From Sambucus nigra (lineage: Eukaryota > Streptophyta > Magnoliopsida > Dipsacales > Adoxaceae): a stretch of 64,000 nucleotides of DNA. The stretch lies in the NCBI GenBank assembly GCA_949130495.1, contig OX422209.1, positions 701,211,257 through 701,275,256 on the forward strand, written 5' to 3'. The notes under the pieces are model-generated. The model did not search any database and was not told the DNA's origin. It saw nothing but the letters and a program-made list of their open reading frames with translations. Position numbers and translations under genes: made by a program. Below are positions 22,256 through 33,830 of this stretch, one piece after another. Within the stretch, counting starts at the first letter, position 1. Each line of letters opens with the position of its first letter.

Positions 22256-25200
22256 GATTAAAAACACGTCGTTTGAGGGTGAAAACCTAAACCAACCCCT
22301 AAATGACCCCGTAAGAGGAACAAACACCTCACACGGGACCAATGTAACTTGTAGGAAGTGACCTCGTAGTCACGGGTCTCCCGATTTGAGAATATGACAA
22401 TAATTTACAAAAATCAACACTTAAATTTAAAAACAGGCCGTTAATGGGTGAAAACCTAAACCAGCCCCCAAACGACCCCGTAAGAGGCACGAAAACCTTG
22501 TACGGGACCATTGTAACTTGTAGCAACTTCACGTAAAGTCACGGGTCTCCCGGTTTGAGAATATGGCAATAATTTCCAAAAATTAACATTTAGACTTAAA
22601 AATAAGCCATTAGAGGATGAAAACCTAAACCGGGACCCAAACGACCCCATAAGAGGCATGGACACCTCGTACGGGACGAATTCAACTTGTAGCAACTGCC
22701 CGCATAATCACGGGTCTCCCGATATGAGAATATAATGATAATTTCAAAATACATAGATTATGCTTGAGAATAAGACATTTGAGGGTGAAAATCGAAACTA
22801 ACCCCCAAATGACCCCGTAAGAGGCACGAACACCTCGCACGGGACCAATGTAACTTTTAGGAACGAATCACGTAGTCCCGGGTCTCTCGGTTTGAGAGTA
22901 TGACGACAATCAGCAAAAATCACACTTTGAGTTAAAACATGCTGTTAAAGGGTGAAAACCCAAACCAACACCCAAACGACCCCGTAGGAGGCACGAACAC
23001 CTCGCACGGGACCAATGTAACTTATAGGAACTGACCGGGTGGTCTCGGGTCTCTCAGTTTGAGAGCATGACGATAATCTGAAAAAATCACACTTAGACTT
23101 AAAAACATGACCTTAAATGGTGAAAACCCAAACCAACCCCCTAAACGATCCCGTAGGAGGCACGAACACCTCGCACGGGATTAATGTAACTTGTAGGAAC
23201 TGACCGCGTAGTCTCGGGTCTCCCGGTTTGAGAGTATGACGATAATTTGCAAAAATCATCCTTAGACTTAAAAACAAGCCGTTAAAGGGTGAAAACCCAA
23301 ACCAGCCCCCCAAACGATCCCGTAGGAGGCATGAACACCTCGCACGGGATCAATGTAACTTGTAGGAACTGACCGCGTAGTCCCGGGTCTCCCGATTTGA
23401 GAGTATGATGATAATTTGCAAAAATCACAATTAGACTTCAAAACAAGCCGTTAAAAGGTGAAAACCCAAACCAGCCCCCCATCGACCCCGTAGGAGGCCC
23501 GGACACCTCGCACGGGACCAATATAACTTGTAGGAACTGACCGCATAGCCTCGGGTCTCCCGGTTTGAGAGTATGACGATAATTTGCAAAAATCACCCTT
23601 AGACTTAAAAACAAGCCGTTAAAGGGTGAAAACCCAAACCAGCCCCCCAAACGATCCCGTAGGAGGCATGAACACCTCGCACGGATCAATGTAACTTATA
23701 GGAACTGACCGCGTAGTCCCGGGTCTCCCGGTTTGAGAGTATGATGATAATTTGCAAAAATAACAATTAGACTTAAGAACAAGCCGTTAAAGGGTGAAAA
23801 CCCAAACCAGCCCACCATCGACCCCGTAGGAGGCCCGAACACCTCGCATGGGACCAATATAACTTGTAGGAACAGACCCCGTAGTCTCGGGCCTCTCGGT
23901 TTGAGAGTATGATGATAATTTGCAAAAATCACTCTTAGACTTAAAAACATGCCGTTAGAGAGTGAAAACCCAAACCAGCCCCCAAACGACCCCGTAGGGG
24001 GCACGAACAGCTCGCACGGGACAAATGTAACTTATAGGAACTGACCGCGTAGTCCAGGATTTCTCGGTTTGAGAGTATGACGATAATCTGAAAAAATCAC
24101 AGTTAGATTTAAAAACATACCGTTAAAGAGTGAAAACCCAAACCAGCCCCCCAACGACCCCGTAGAAGGCACAAACACCTCGCACGGGACCAATGTAACT
24201 TGTAGGAACTGACCGCGTTGTCCCGGGTCGCTCGGTTTGAAAGTATGACGATAATCTGCAAAAATCATACTTAGAGTTAAAAACTTGTCGTTAAAGGGTG
24301 GAAACCCCTACCAACCCCCCAACGACCCCGTAGGAGGCACGAACACCTCGCACGAGACCAATTTAACTTGTAGGAACTGACTGCGTAGTCCCGGGTCTCT
24401 CAGTTTGATAGTATGGCGATAATTTGCTAAAATCACTCTTAGACTTAAAAACATGCCGTTAAAGAGTGAAAACCCAAACCAACCCCCAAACGACCCCGTA
24501 GGGGGCACGAACAGCCCTCACGGGACAAATGTAACTTGTAGGAACAGACCGCGTAGTCCCGAGTTTCTCGATTTGAGAGTATGACGATAATCTGCAAAAA
24601 TCACACTTAGAGTTAAAAACATGCCGTTAAAGGGTGAAAACCCAAACCAGCCCCCCAACGACCCCGTAGGAGGCACGAACACCTCGCACGGGACCAATGT
24701 ATCTTGTAGGAACTGACCGCGTAGTCCCGGATCTCCCGATTTGATAGTATGACGATAATTTGAAAAAATCACACTTGGACTTCAAAACAAGCCGTTAAAG
24801 GGTGAAAACCCAAACCAGCCCCGAAACAACCCTGTAGGAGGCACGAACACCTCGCACGGGACAAATGTAACTTGTAAGAACTGACCGCATAGTCTCGGGT
24901 CTCTCGGTTTGAGAGTATGACGATAATTTGCAAAAATCACTCTTAGACTTAAAAACATGCCATTAAAGAGTGAAAACCCAAACCAGCCCCAAACGACCCC
25001 GTAGGGGGCACGAACAGCTCGTACGGGACCAATGTAACTTGTAGGAACTGACCGCGTAGTCCCGGATCTCCCGATTTCATAGTATGACGATAATTTGCAA
25101 AAATCACAGTTAGACTTAAAAACAAACCGTTAAAGGGTGAAAACCCAAACCAACCCCCCATTGACCCCGTAGGTGGCACGAATACCTCGTACGGAACCAA

Positions 25201-28200
25201 TGTAACTTGTAGGAACTGAACGCGTAGTCCCGGGTCTCCCAGTGTGAGAGTATGACCATAATCTGCAAAAATCACACTTAGATTTAAAAACATGCCGTTA
25301 AAGGGTGAAAACCCAAACCAGCCCCCCAACAACCCCGTAGGAGGCACGAACACCTCGTACGGGACCAATGTAACTTGTAGGAACTGATCGCGTTGTCCCG
25401 GGTCGCTCGGTTTGAAAGTATGATGATAATCTGCAAAAATCATACTTGGAGTTAAAAACATGCCGTTAAAGGGTGGAAACCCATACCCGCCCCCCAACAA
25501 CCCCGTAGGAGGCACGAACACCTCGCACGAGACCAATTTAACTTGTAGGAACTGACCGCGTAGCCCCGGGTCTCCCGGTTTGATAGTATGATGATAATTT
25601 GCAAAAATCACACTTAGACTTAAAAACACGCCGTTAAAGGGTGAAAACCCAAACCAACCCCCCATCGACCCCCTAGCAGGCGCGAACACCTCGCACGGGA
25701 CCAATGTCACTTGTAGGAACTGACCACGTAGTCCCGGGTCTCCCGATTTGGGAGTATGATGATAATTTGCAAAAATCACACTTAGACTTAAAAATAAGCC
25801 GTTAAAGGGTGAAAACCCAAACCAGGCCCCCATCGACCCCGTAGGAGGCCCGAACACCTCCCACGGGACCAATGTAACTTGTACGAACTGACCGCATAGT
25901 CTCGGGTCTCTCGGTTTGAGAGTATGACGATAATTTGCAAAAATCACTCTTAGACTTAAAAAATGCCGTTAAAGAGTGAAAACCCAAACCAGCCCCCAAA
26001 CGACCCCGTTGGTGGCACGAACTGCTTGCACGGGACAATTGTAACTTGTAGGAACTCACCGCGTAGTCCCGGGTTTCTCGTTTTGAGTGTATGACGATAA
26101 TCTACAAAAATCACACTTAGAGTTAAAAACATGCCGCTAAAGGGTGAAAACCCAAACCAGCCCCCCAACGACCCCGTAGGAGGCACGAATACCTCGCACG
26201 GGACCAATGTAACTTATAGGAACTGATCGCGTAGTCCCGGGTCTCCCGGTTTGATAGTATGACGATAATTTGCAAAAATCACACTTAGACTTCGAAACAA
26301 GCCGTTAAAGGTTAAAAACCCAAACCAGCCCCCAAACAACCCCGTAGGAGGCACGAACACCTCGCAAGGGACCAATGTAACTTGTAGGAAGTGACCGCGT
26401 AGTCTCGGGTCTCTCGGTTTGAGAGTATGACGATAATTTACAAAAATCACTCTTAGACTTAAAAACATGCCGTTAAAGAGTGAAAACCCAAACCAGCCCC
26501 CAAAGGACCCCGTAGGGGGCACAAACAGCTCGCGCGGGACCAATGTAACTTGTAGGAACTGCCCGCGTAGTTTCTAATTTCTCTATTTGAGAGTATGATG
26601 ATAATCTGGAAAAATCACACTTAGAGTTAAAAACATGCTGTTAAAGGGTGAAAACCCAAACCAGCCCCCCAACGACCCCGTAGGAGGCACGAACACCTCG
26701 CACGGGACCAGTGTAACTTGTAGGAACTGATCGCGTAGTCCCGGGTCTCTCCGTTTGATAGTACGACGATAATTTGTAAAAATCACACTTAGACTTCAAA
26801 ACAAGCCGTTAGAGGGTGAAAACCCAAACCATCCCCCAAACAACCCCGTAGGAGGTACGAACACCTCACACGGGACCAATGTAACTTGTAGGAACTGACC
26901 GCGTATTCTCGGGTCTCTCGGTTTGAGAGTATGAAGATAATTTGAAAAAATCACTCTTAGACTTAAAAACATGCCGTTAAAGAGTGAAAACCCAAACCAG
27001 CCCCCAAAGGACCCCGTAGGGGGCACAAACAGCTCGCACGGGACCAATGTAACTTGTAGGAACTGCCCGCGTAGTTTCTAATTTCTCGATTTGAGAGTAT
27101 GATGATAATCTGGAAAAATCACACTTAGAGTTAAAAACATGCTGTTAAAGGGTGAAAACCCAAACCAGCCCCCCAACGACCCCGTAGGAGGCACGAACAC
27201 CTCGCACGGGACCAATGTAACTTGTAGGAACTGATCGCGTAGTCCCGGGTCTCTCCGTTTGATAGTACGACAATAATTTGTAAAAATCACACTTAGACTT
27301 CAAAACAAGCCGTTAGAGGGTGAAAACCCAAACCATCCCCCAAACAACCCTGTAGGAGGTACGAACACCTCGCACGGGACCAATGTAACTTGTAGGAACT
27401 GACCGCGTATTCTCGGGTCTCTCGGTTTGAGAGTATGAAGATAATTTGAAAAAATCACTCTTAGACTTAAAAACATGCCGTTAAAGAGTGAAAACCCAAA
27501 CCAGCCCCCAAACGACCCCGTAGGGGGCACGAACAGCTCGTACGGGACCAATGTAACTTGTAGGAACTGATCGCGTAGTCCCAGGTCTCCCGATTTCATA
27601 GTATGACGATAATTTGAAAAAATCACACTTAGACTTAAAAACAAGTCGTTAAAGGGTGGAAACCCACACCAACCCCCCATCGACCCCGTAGGAGGCACGA
27701 ATACCTCACACGAGACCAATGTAACTTGTAGGAACTGAACGCGTAGTCCTCGGTCTCTCAGTTTGAGAGTGTGACGATCATTTGTTAAAATCACACTTAG
27801 ACTTAAAAACAAGCCATTAAAGGGTAAAAACCCAAACCAGCCCCCCAAACGACCCCGTAGGAGGCACGAACACCTCGCACGGGATCAATGTAACTTGTAG
27901 AAACTGACCGCGTAGTCCCGAGTCTCCCGGTTTGAGAGTATGATGATAATTTGCAAAAATTACACTTAAACTTAAAAACAAGCCATTAAAGAGTGAAAAC
28001 CCAAACCAGCCACCCAAACGACCCCGTAGGAGGCACAAACCACTCTCACAGGACCAATGTAACTTGTAGGAACTAACCGCGTAGTCTCGGGTCTCCCGAT
28101 TTGAGAGTATGACGATAATTTGCAAAAATCACACTTAGACTTAAAAACATGTCGTTAAAGGGTGAAAACCCAAACGAGCCCCCCAACGACCCCGTAGGAG

Positions 28201-28622
28201 GCACGAACACCTCACACGGGACTAATGTAACTTGTAGGAACTGACCGCGTAGTCCCGGGTCTCTCGGTTTGAGAGTATGACGATAATTTGCAAAAATCAC
28301 ACTTAGACTTAAAAACAAGCTGTTAAAGGGTGAAAACACAAACTAGCCCCCCAAACGACCCCGTAGGAGGCACGAACACCTTGCATGGGACCAATGTAAC
28401 TTGTAGGAACTAACCGCGTAGTCCCGGGTCTCCTGGTTTGAGAGTATGACGATAATTTGTAAAAATCACACTTAAACTTAAAAACATGCCGTTAATGGGT
28501 GAAAATCCAAACCAGCCCCCCAACGACCTCGTAGGAGGCACGAACACCTTGCACGGGACCGATGTAACTTGTAGGAACTGATCGCGTAGTCTCGGGTCTC
28601 CCAGTTTGAGAGTATGATGATA
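22256..28622 (-). repeat. 168-bp satellite array, about 38 units, inside CACTA-2
   Basis: Head-to-tail units of 167-170 bp. The landmark AATGTAACTTGTAGGAACTG recurs at 22342, 22511, 22850, 23017, 23186 and 23355 and so on across the array. Each unit has the blocks GTTTGAGAGTATGACGATAAT, CTTAAAAACATGCCGTTAAAG, GTGAAAACCCAAACCAGCCC and CGACCCCGTAGGAGGCACGA. A variant unit with GTAGGGGGCACGAACAGCTC occurs at 23994, 24498, 25001, 26512, 27016 and 27520, i.e. every third unit (504 bp), so the middle of the array is a trimeric higher-order repeat. Because 168 is a multiple of three, minus-strand frames stay open over several units; these are not genes. The strand given is that of the sense matching the 18.0-18.9 kb copies. 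Confidence 0.93.
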
Positions 28623-29105
28623 ATTTCCACTCATATATGTAATTTTATAATTTGAGTAAAAAAATTTTTTTGCAAATTATTGGGTTACTAATATCGTATC
28701 TTTTTTGTATCCTATTTTTTTTTGCAGGATAAGAGTTTATCGTTGGCATTTATTCCCGTGGAACACACATAGAACTCAATGGTTTACAACAAGGAATTTA
28801 TTCATGATTCCATTTTTTTGTGTCATGGCCGTGCGGTCTTTTGTTGTTTTATTGTTGAGTTTTATGGCCGTGCAGACTTTTGTAAGTTAATTGTTATATT
28901 TTGTGGCCGTGCGGGCGTTATATTAGGCAGGTTTTGTATTAACAGGTTTTGGAATGCCCAAAAAATAGAGGCAACTCTGCCCAATTTTTTTTGGGCATGT
29001 GAACTATTAAAGACTTGTAATATTTTGAAGTTTGTATGTACATTAATTTATTAACAACGTGCAATATTATTAATTTGTGAATTTTGTGCTTTCAAATACT
29101 TTGTT
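28623..29105 (+). other. CACTA-2 right internal region with a possible terminal exon and three ATGGCCGTGC repeats
   Basis: A strong acceptor TTTTTTTTTGCAG at about 28716-28728 precedes a short frame ending in TAG (DKSLSLAFIPVEHT). That is the layout of a last exon of an element gene, but the protein is not recognised. Three imperfect units of about 50 bp beginning (A)TGGCCGTGCRG follow at 28826, 28864 and 28900. The rest holds no frame. Confidence 0.4.
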
Positions 29106-29109
29106 TTTA

Positions 29110-29515
29110 TAAAAAATTTGGCACAGTTCAAAACCGTGGCAAAAGTGTATCATATTTTGGCACGATTTTGAACTGTGCCAAATTTTTTTAAACTGTTCAG
29201 AATCTGGCACAGTTAAAAACTGTGCCAAAAGTGTGCCAGAAATATCAAATTCTGGCACGGTTTAAAAGTGTGCCAGAAGTGTTCCTGTTTGCCCAAATCT
29301 GGCACAGTTAAAAACAGTTCCAAAAGTGTGCCAGAAATATCAAATTCTGGCACGGTTTAAAAGTGTGCCGGAAGTGTTCCTGTTTGACCAAATCTAGCAC
29401 ACTTTTGAGCCGTGTCAGAAAAAAATTACCATTTTGGAACACCTGATTCTGGCACAGTTCAAAACCGTGCCAGATTTTATCTGGCACAGTTTTAAACCGT
29501 GCCAGATTCCTGTTT
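29110..29515. repeat. Right subterminal repeats of CACTA-2
   Basis: Eight or more CTGGCACAGTT..AACTGTGCCAG units, including a direct duplication of about 97 bp (29215 on and 29312 on, each with GTGTGCC(A/G)GAAGTGTTCCTG). They are the mirror of 19455-19600. Confidence 0.9.
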
Positions 29516-30442
29516 TTGGTGTAGTGAACACAGCCGAAATAGACCCGTAAACACTATCACCAAGCAAAGCAATGCGTTAACCCGAGTGAGTTCCATTCAA
29601 ACATAACCTAATTCAAATTACCTAGAAAGCATGTTAAAAACGCGATAAAGAAAGCGGTAAAGAAATACGATAAATCTACACTAAAAAGCACAGGAAGAAA
29701 GCACGTAAACCTAATTACAAAGCATGTAAATTACACTACAAAGCAAGAAATAATAAAATACAACTACATTAAGTTCAGAGGGTGAATGAATAGTGCAACT
29801 TACAACCCAATTGGGTGTCAAACCGAGAAGAATCAAAGAAGAACTCTTCAAATCCCTCAAACCCTAAGCTAAAATCTAACCTAAAACGTTCACCTCTGAT
29901 ATTACAACAAAAATTGGTATTTATAGTAAGTTGGAATAAGTAAAGAAAAGAAAAGATAAAAGAAATTAAAAGGCAAAATATCTCCTGGAAATAGGGGATC
30001 GATCGATCGACCAAAATCGTCGATCGATCGATCAAGAAGAAAAAAGTCCACTAACAAAATGTTTTGGTTGTTTGCCTTTCCCGCCAACTGAAATCACCGT
30101 ACCTTTTTCTTCATGAATCTTAATCATGCACCGTTCGTGGCCACGCGAAGGTTGCGAGGAGGGATACAATTTCCTTTTAGATGTTGGGCCAAGTGCTCAA
30201 GATGTGAAAAGACTAAAATGCCCTTGAACGTGCGATCACGTACGAAAATCGAGCGGAATGTGTTCGAACTTCACACTTAGCATCCAAATACCTATAAAAG
30301 CTCAATTAACCCCTGCAAAACATGTTAACGTAGAAATCTGAGGTTGTCTGGTTAATGAGCATAAATATAGGGAATAAGATACCCAAGAGGGCTAAAATGC
30401 GTAGGTTCAAGGGATGAAATACGCAATATTTGTGTATCATCA

Positions 30443-30456
30443 CTCCTCCTAACTTA
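30443..30456 (-). other. Polypurine tract of the gypsy-type element
   Basis: Read on minus, TTAGGAGGAGTG directly precedes the LTR start TGATGATAC, as required for plus-strand priming. Confidence 0.75.
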
Positions 30457-32904
30457 CACATTGCTAGTTCCTAGCAATGAAATATGATGCAACAAGAACT
30501 ACAAGCAAACCAAAAGCAGGAGATAGGTACAAAAGTATGGTATAAAAATAAAAGGCCACTTTCATGGGAGATTCGATTGCATTTAGTGTATGTAATAAGC
30601 ATTTAAACCCCTAGGTCACCCTAGTGGACGAGTGTCATCTCGTGAGGGTTTTCAGGGATGCTACCCGCAAACATCACATGGTTTCCTCAAAATAATCCCA
30701 AACCAACATACGACAAGCCCAAAAATGGCGAAAAGGATTTCAAATGCATTATTAGCACATTGAATGAATTCAAACAAAAGGCCAAATCATTAACATTATA
30801 GAATGCACCTCATAGAATTGAAACCTTAAACTCTGGGAGGGGAGCGAGCACATGCAAAGTGTATGATTTGGAAAAAATTTATGTAAACCGGATAAACGTT
30901 AAAGAAAGCATAAATTCAATCCTCACGGGCATTACACTCATCAAGCGAATTCATTCAAAATAGGGAGGTAACATGCGGGCTAAAAAGTAAATGTAAATGG
31001 AAACTAGGCCGCACACATGTCACAAATGAAGAATGCTATATATAAACTGAAAAACTGTAATCTCAATGAAAGATACCACACATCAAAAGAGGCGAAATGC
31101 ATTTTCACATATTATCAAAACTATTATGACATTTAAATTACATCAACCTAAGATCACATAGGACTTTACTAGGGTTGTAATGTATGTTAGGCTAGGGTAC
31201 AAAATGAAGGAATGTATGTACGGATTCAAAGTGTTCGGGATGAAAACTCGGGATAATGGAAAAATGTGGACAATATCAAAATTGGAAAATAAGTTTGAAA
31301 ACGGCATTAGATATAGGATCAGGGAGAGTAATCAAAGCTTATTGAACTATATACAACATATACAACTTTCTCTTTCTTTTCTTTTCTTCTTTATCTCATT
31401 TTTTCTTTTGTTTTCTTTTTCTTTTTACTTTCCCTTTTTCATCACTTTTTCTTTTCACTTATCAAACTCTCATATGCCTAAATTGCAACCGACATCACAA
31501 CAACAACATTCAATCCTAAGTAACATTCCAAACAAAGGTATGAAAACTGTATGTATGGTTTAAAACTCCAATTTATAGTTGGTTATGGGAATTTGGGTTA
31601 TGAAACGAAGGGCTATATTTAGGCTTAAAGGGGTTAACGAGGGTAAACATATAAGGGTGAGGTCAAGGCTAATATCGGTGATATAACAAAGAATGCCTAT
31701 GATCATTTCACAAAGTTTACGCAATTCTCGAACCAAAACAATATATGAAAATCATGCTCAAGTAACACATTTAAAGTATGAACTCAATTAATGAACGATC
31801 AAATGAAAGAATAGTGAGATTAACAACGAATTCAACGTTTTCAAAGAGGAAAGAATAGTGTATACACTCACAAACGACGAAAGGTACAAAGATTACTCGG
31901 TGTAAGTATATACAATGCAACAAAAGTTTACCGAGTTATAAAAATCTTAAACCAAATCAATTGAATGATAAAAGTGCATGTGCTCCTCGGATTAAAGTTT
32001 AATTCATGAAGTTATTCATAATATCAATAATAGAGACTAAAGTCTAATAACTTCTAAAATCGAGAACATGAATCATTGGAATGTCTATTGTATCGGGAAA
32101 TTATTGAAATTTATCATCGGAAACAAAGGCAAAATGCCCAAAAAAGTAGAAAAAAGAAAGAAAGTCTTTTTGAAATTTTTGAATTTTTCGAAGAAAAGCA
32201 TACTAAGTAACTAACATGTGAGAAAAAACATGGACTAAAATAAAGAAATGGATAGAATATCCCACACCCCCAAACTTAAAACTTGACATTGCCCTCAATG
32301 TGAATTAAGAACCAAGTTAAAGAGAGGAAAATAGCGATATTACCCAAAAATGGAGCGATCACCATAAGAACAAGTCCAAAGAATCTACAAAATAAGTTAG
32401 TACCGAGCATAGCAAAAACAAATAACGAAAAGTTAACTAATTACACTAGAATAAATTAAAAAAGAAGAAAGAGTAAAAAGCCAAGTATATACAACCTACT
32501 ATTTAGGCTTCACACTAACTATACACTAGAAGTCCAAATAGCTGACGGTTCACCATAAGAACGATTTGACTTTGGAGGATAACCGGTGTACCCTCACATA
32601 TAAATATGCCCTCTGAAAAATATGAATTCCGTTTTAACAACGGAAGGCATGTATAAGGCGTAAGAAATGAACCATCGCCAATTAAAAGTTTTGGAGGGAC
32701 GATGGGGGGTTTGGATTGAACGGGTGACAAAAACATGTGGAGATTTAGAAAAGCCGAATATCCTCCCAATGATTTTTAAATTGAAATGGGTGGCGGCACA
32801 CACGAAGGCAAAGATGTGATCGTGGAAGGCGACTCAAGCAAGTACTCCTCATCGACGAAAAGGTTTAAAACATTAAAGTTTGAAACCGAATCATCGGGTA
32901 CTTG
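30457..32904 (-). other. Non-coding internal region of the gypsy-type element
   Basis: 2.4 kb without a supportable gene. No protease, RT, RNase H or integrase motif can be read on either strand. A pyrimidine-rich tract (31367-31450, CTTTTCTTTTC type) is the only marked feature. This identifies the element as a large retrotransposon derivative. Confidence 0.6.
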
Positions 32905-33673
32905 TTAAGGTGTGATAATAGAGAATGAAAATGGGGATGAAAGAAATTCAAACTCATGAGATGAGTCATCATCGTATGAAGATTGAGTTTCGAATGAAAT
33001 AATATCATTTTCAATGAAATGTTCTTCTTTGGGGGCTAAGGGAGAAATCATTTCATTGAAAATAGATATTACGTCATTTTCATCCTCACTTTCAATATCT
33101 ATTATGCAATGGGTAAAGTCTAGAATGGTTTGTTCCAAAGTAGGCACAAGTACCTCATTTGGTTCAAAACATTCTTCGACTTTGAAAGTCTCGGAAGCAA
33201 AAAATGTCGTCGGACTCAAAAAGTAAATCCAAGTCATGTTCCCACGAACGATTTTCTTCCAAATAACGATTTTCAATTTTCTCATTTTCATACATACGCA
33301 AGTCCTCACCGAATGTCATGGGTCGAGGTGCGGATGCATGAAAATGGAAACTTTGAAAATTACCATTGGACTTAAATGAAAACTCATTATTATAGGAATT
33401 TTGAAAACTATTGCAATTCGTTTCAAAATTCCTATTCTAAGGAGGTAAAGGCCCAAAATCATTGTCACCATCATCAAAACTCCAATAACCCAAATTTTGG
33501 CTTTCATTATACTCGCCCAAAGTCATATTTGAATTTGTTATACCTTGGGATTCTAAGTATTCACCGAAAGTCATAGGTTTGTGAGGATTTTGAGAAATAT
33601 AACAATGATTACCGAAAGAATTGGAATAAGACGTGCTTACCCCAAAACTGGCTCGAAGTGGTGGATTCCACAA
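32905..33673 (-). pseudogene. Degenerate internal ORF of the gypsy-type element with MTFGEY repeats
   Basis: Starting near the PBS on minus, 33673-33437 encodes an Asn/Ser-rich protein with MTFGEYLESQ and MTLGEYNESQ. After a stop the frame continues through a third copy (MTFGEDLRMYENE, near 33315) to about 33210. A frameshift then leads to 33200-32905, an acidic segment (DIESEDENDVISIF, HFIENDIISFETQ). The position matches gag, but there is no zinc knuckle and I do not recognise a capsid fold. It could be an element-specific protein or a decayed gag N-terminus. It is not likely to be expressed as a whole. Confidence 0.5.
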
Positions 33674-33810
33674 AGTAAGTGCGCGCGGGAAAAATTCGAG
33701 CGTTTCTAAGTGCTCAAATGTGGAAGTCCTGCAAAAAGGTTTGAAAATAATACAAATAGAAAGAAAATACTATGAAATACTAAATCAAATAAAGTCTAAA
33801 ACAAACAAGT

Positions 33811-33828
33811 CCCCGACAACGACGCCTT
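33811..33828 (-). other. Primer-binding site, tRNA-Asp type
   Basis: Read on minus, AAGGCGTCGTTGTCGGGG lies just after the 5' LTR end. It matches the tRNA-Asp complement TGGCGCCGTTGCCGGGG used by Athila/Tat-type elements, with a few changes. Confidence 0.75.
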
Positions 33829-33830
33829 TT

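Larger units (their letters stand above)
19437..29526. mobile_element. CACTA-2: inner CACTA (EnSpm) transposon with captured SDH1 fragment and satellite array
   Basis: Termini CACTACACCAAAAACA (19437) and TGTTTTTGGTGTAGTG (ending 29526) are perfect inverted repeats. The 3-bp flank AAC is present on both sides, and the empty site survives in the sister LTR (GGACAACACACC, 34361-34372). The length is 10,090 bp. Contents in order: subterminal repeats, a CT microsatellite with a CATCCTCCACCAT minisatellite, SDH1 exons, a gene-free stretch, the 6.4-kb satellite, a possible terminal exon, subterminal repeats. I see no transposase or TnpA frame, so it is non-autonomous. The well-kept ends suggest it is the youngest layer of the nest. 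Confidence 0.93.
18901..30442 (-). repeat. 3' LTR of the gypsy-type element, interrupted by CACTA-2
   Basis: LTR sequence occupies 18901-19436 and 29530-30442; 19437-29526 is CACTA-2 and 29527-29529 is the duplicated AAC. Compared with 33831-35343 it lacks about 50 bp that contain a second copy of the ATCGATCGATC block. A minus-strand TATA box (CTATAAATACC) lies at 29917-29927. Confidence 0.85.

Noticed and set aside
22256..28622. CRISPR array
   Set aside because: Units are 168 bp and homogeneous without unique spacers, in a plant nuclear context.
22329..28634. Many minus-strand frames of 60-332 codons with VPPTG and GGWFGFSP motifs
   Set aside because: They follow the 168-bp satellite unit and break wherever unit length changes. 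There is no start context, no domain and no unique sequence.
29775..30087. Frames rich in DRSI repeats (and the copy at 34606-34993)
   Set aside because: They arise from the GATC palindromes in the LTR and are shared by both LTR copies; not genes.
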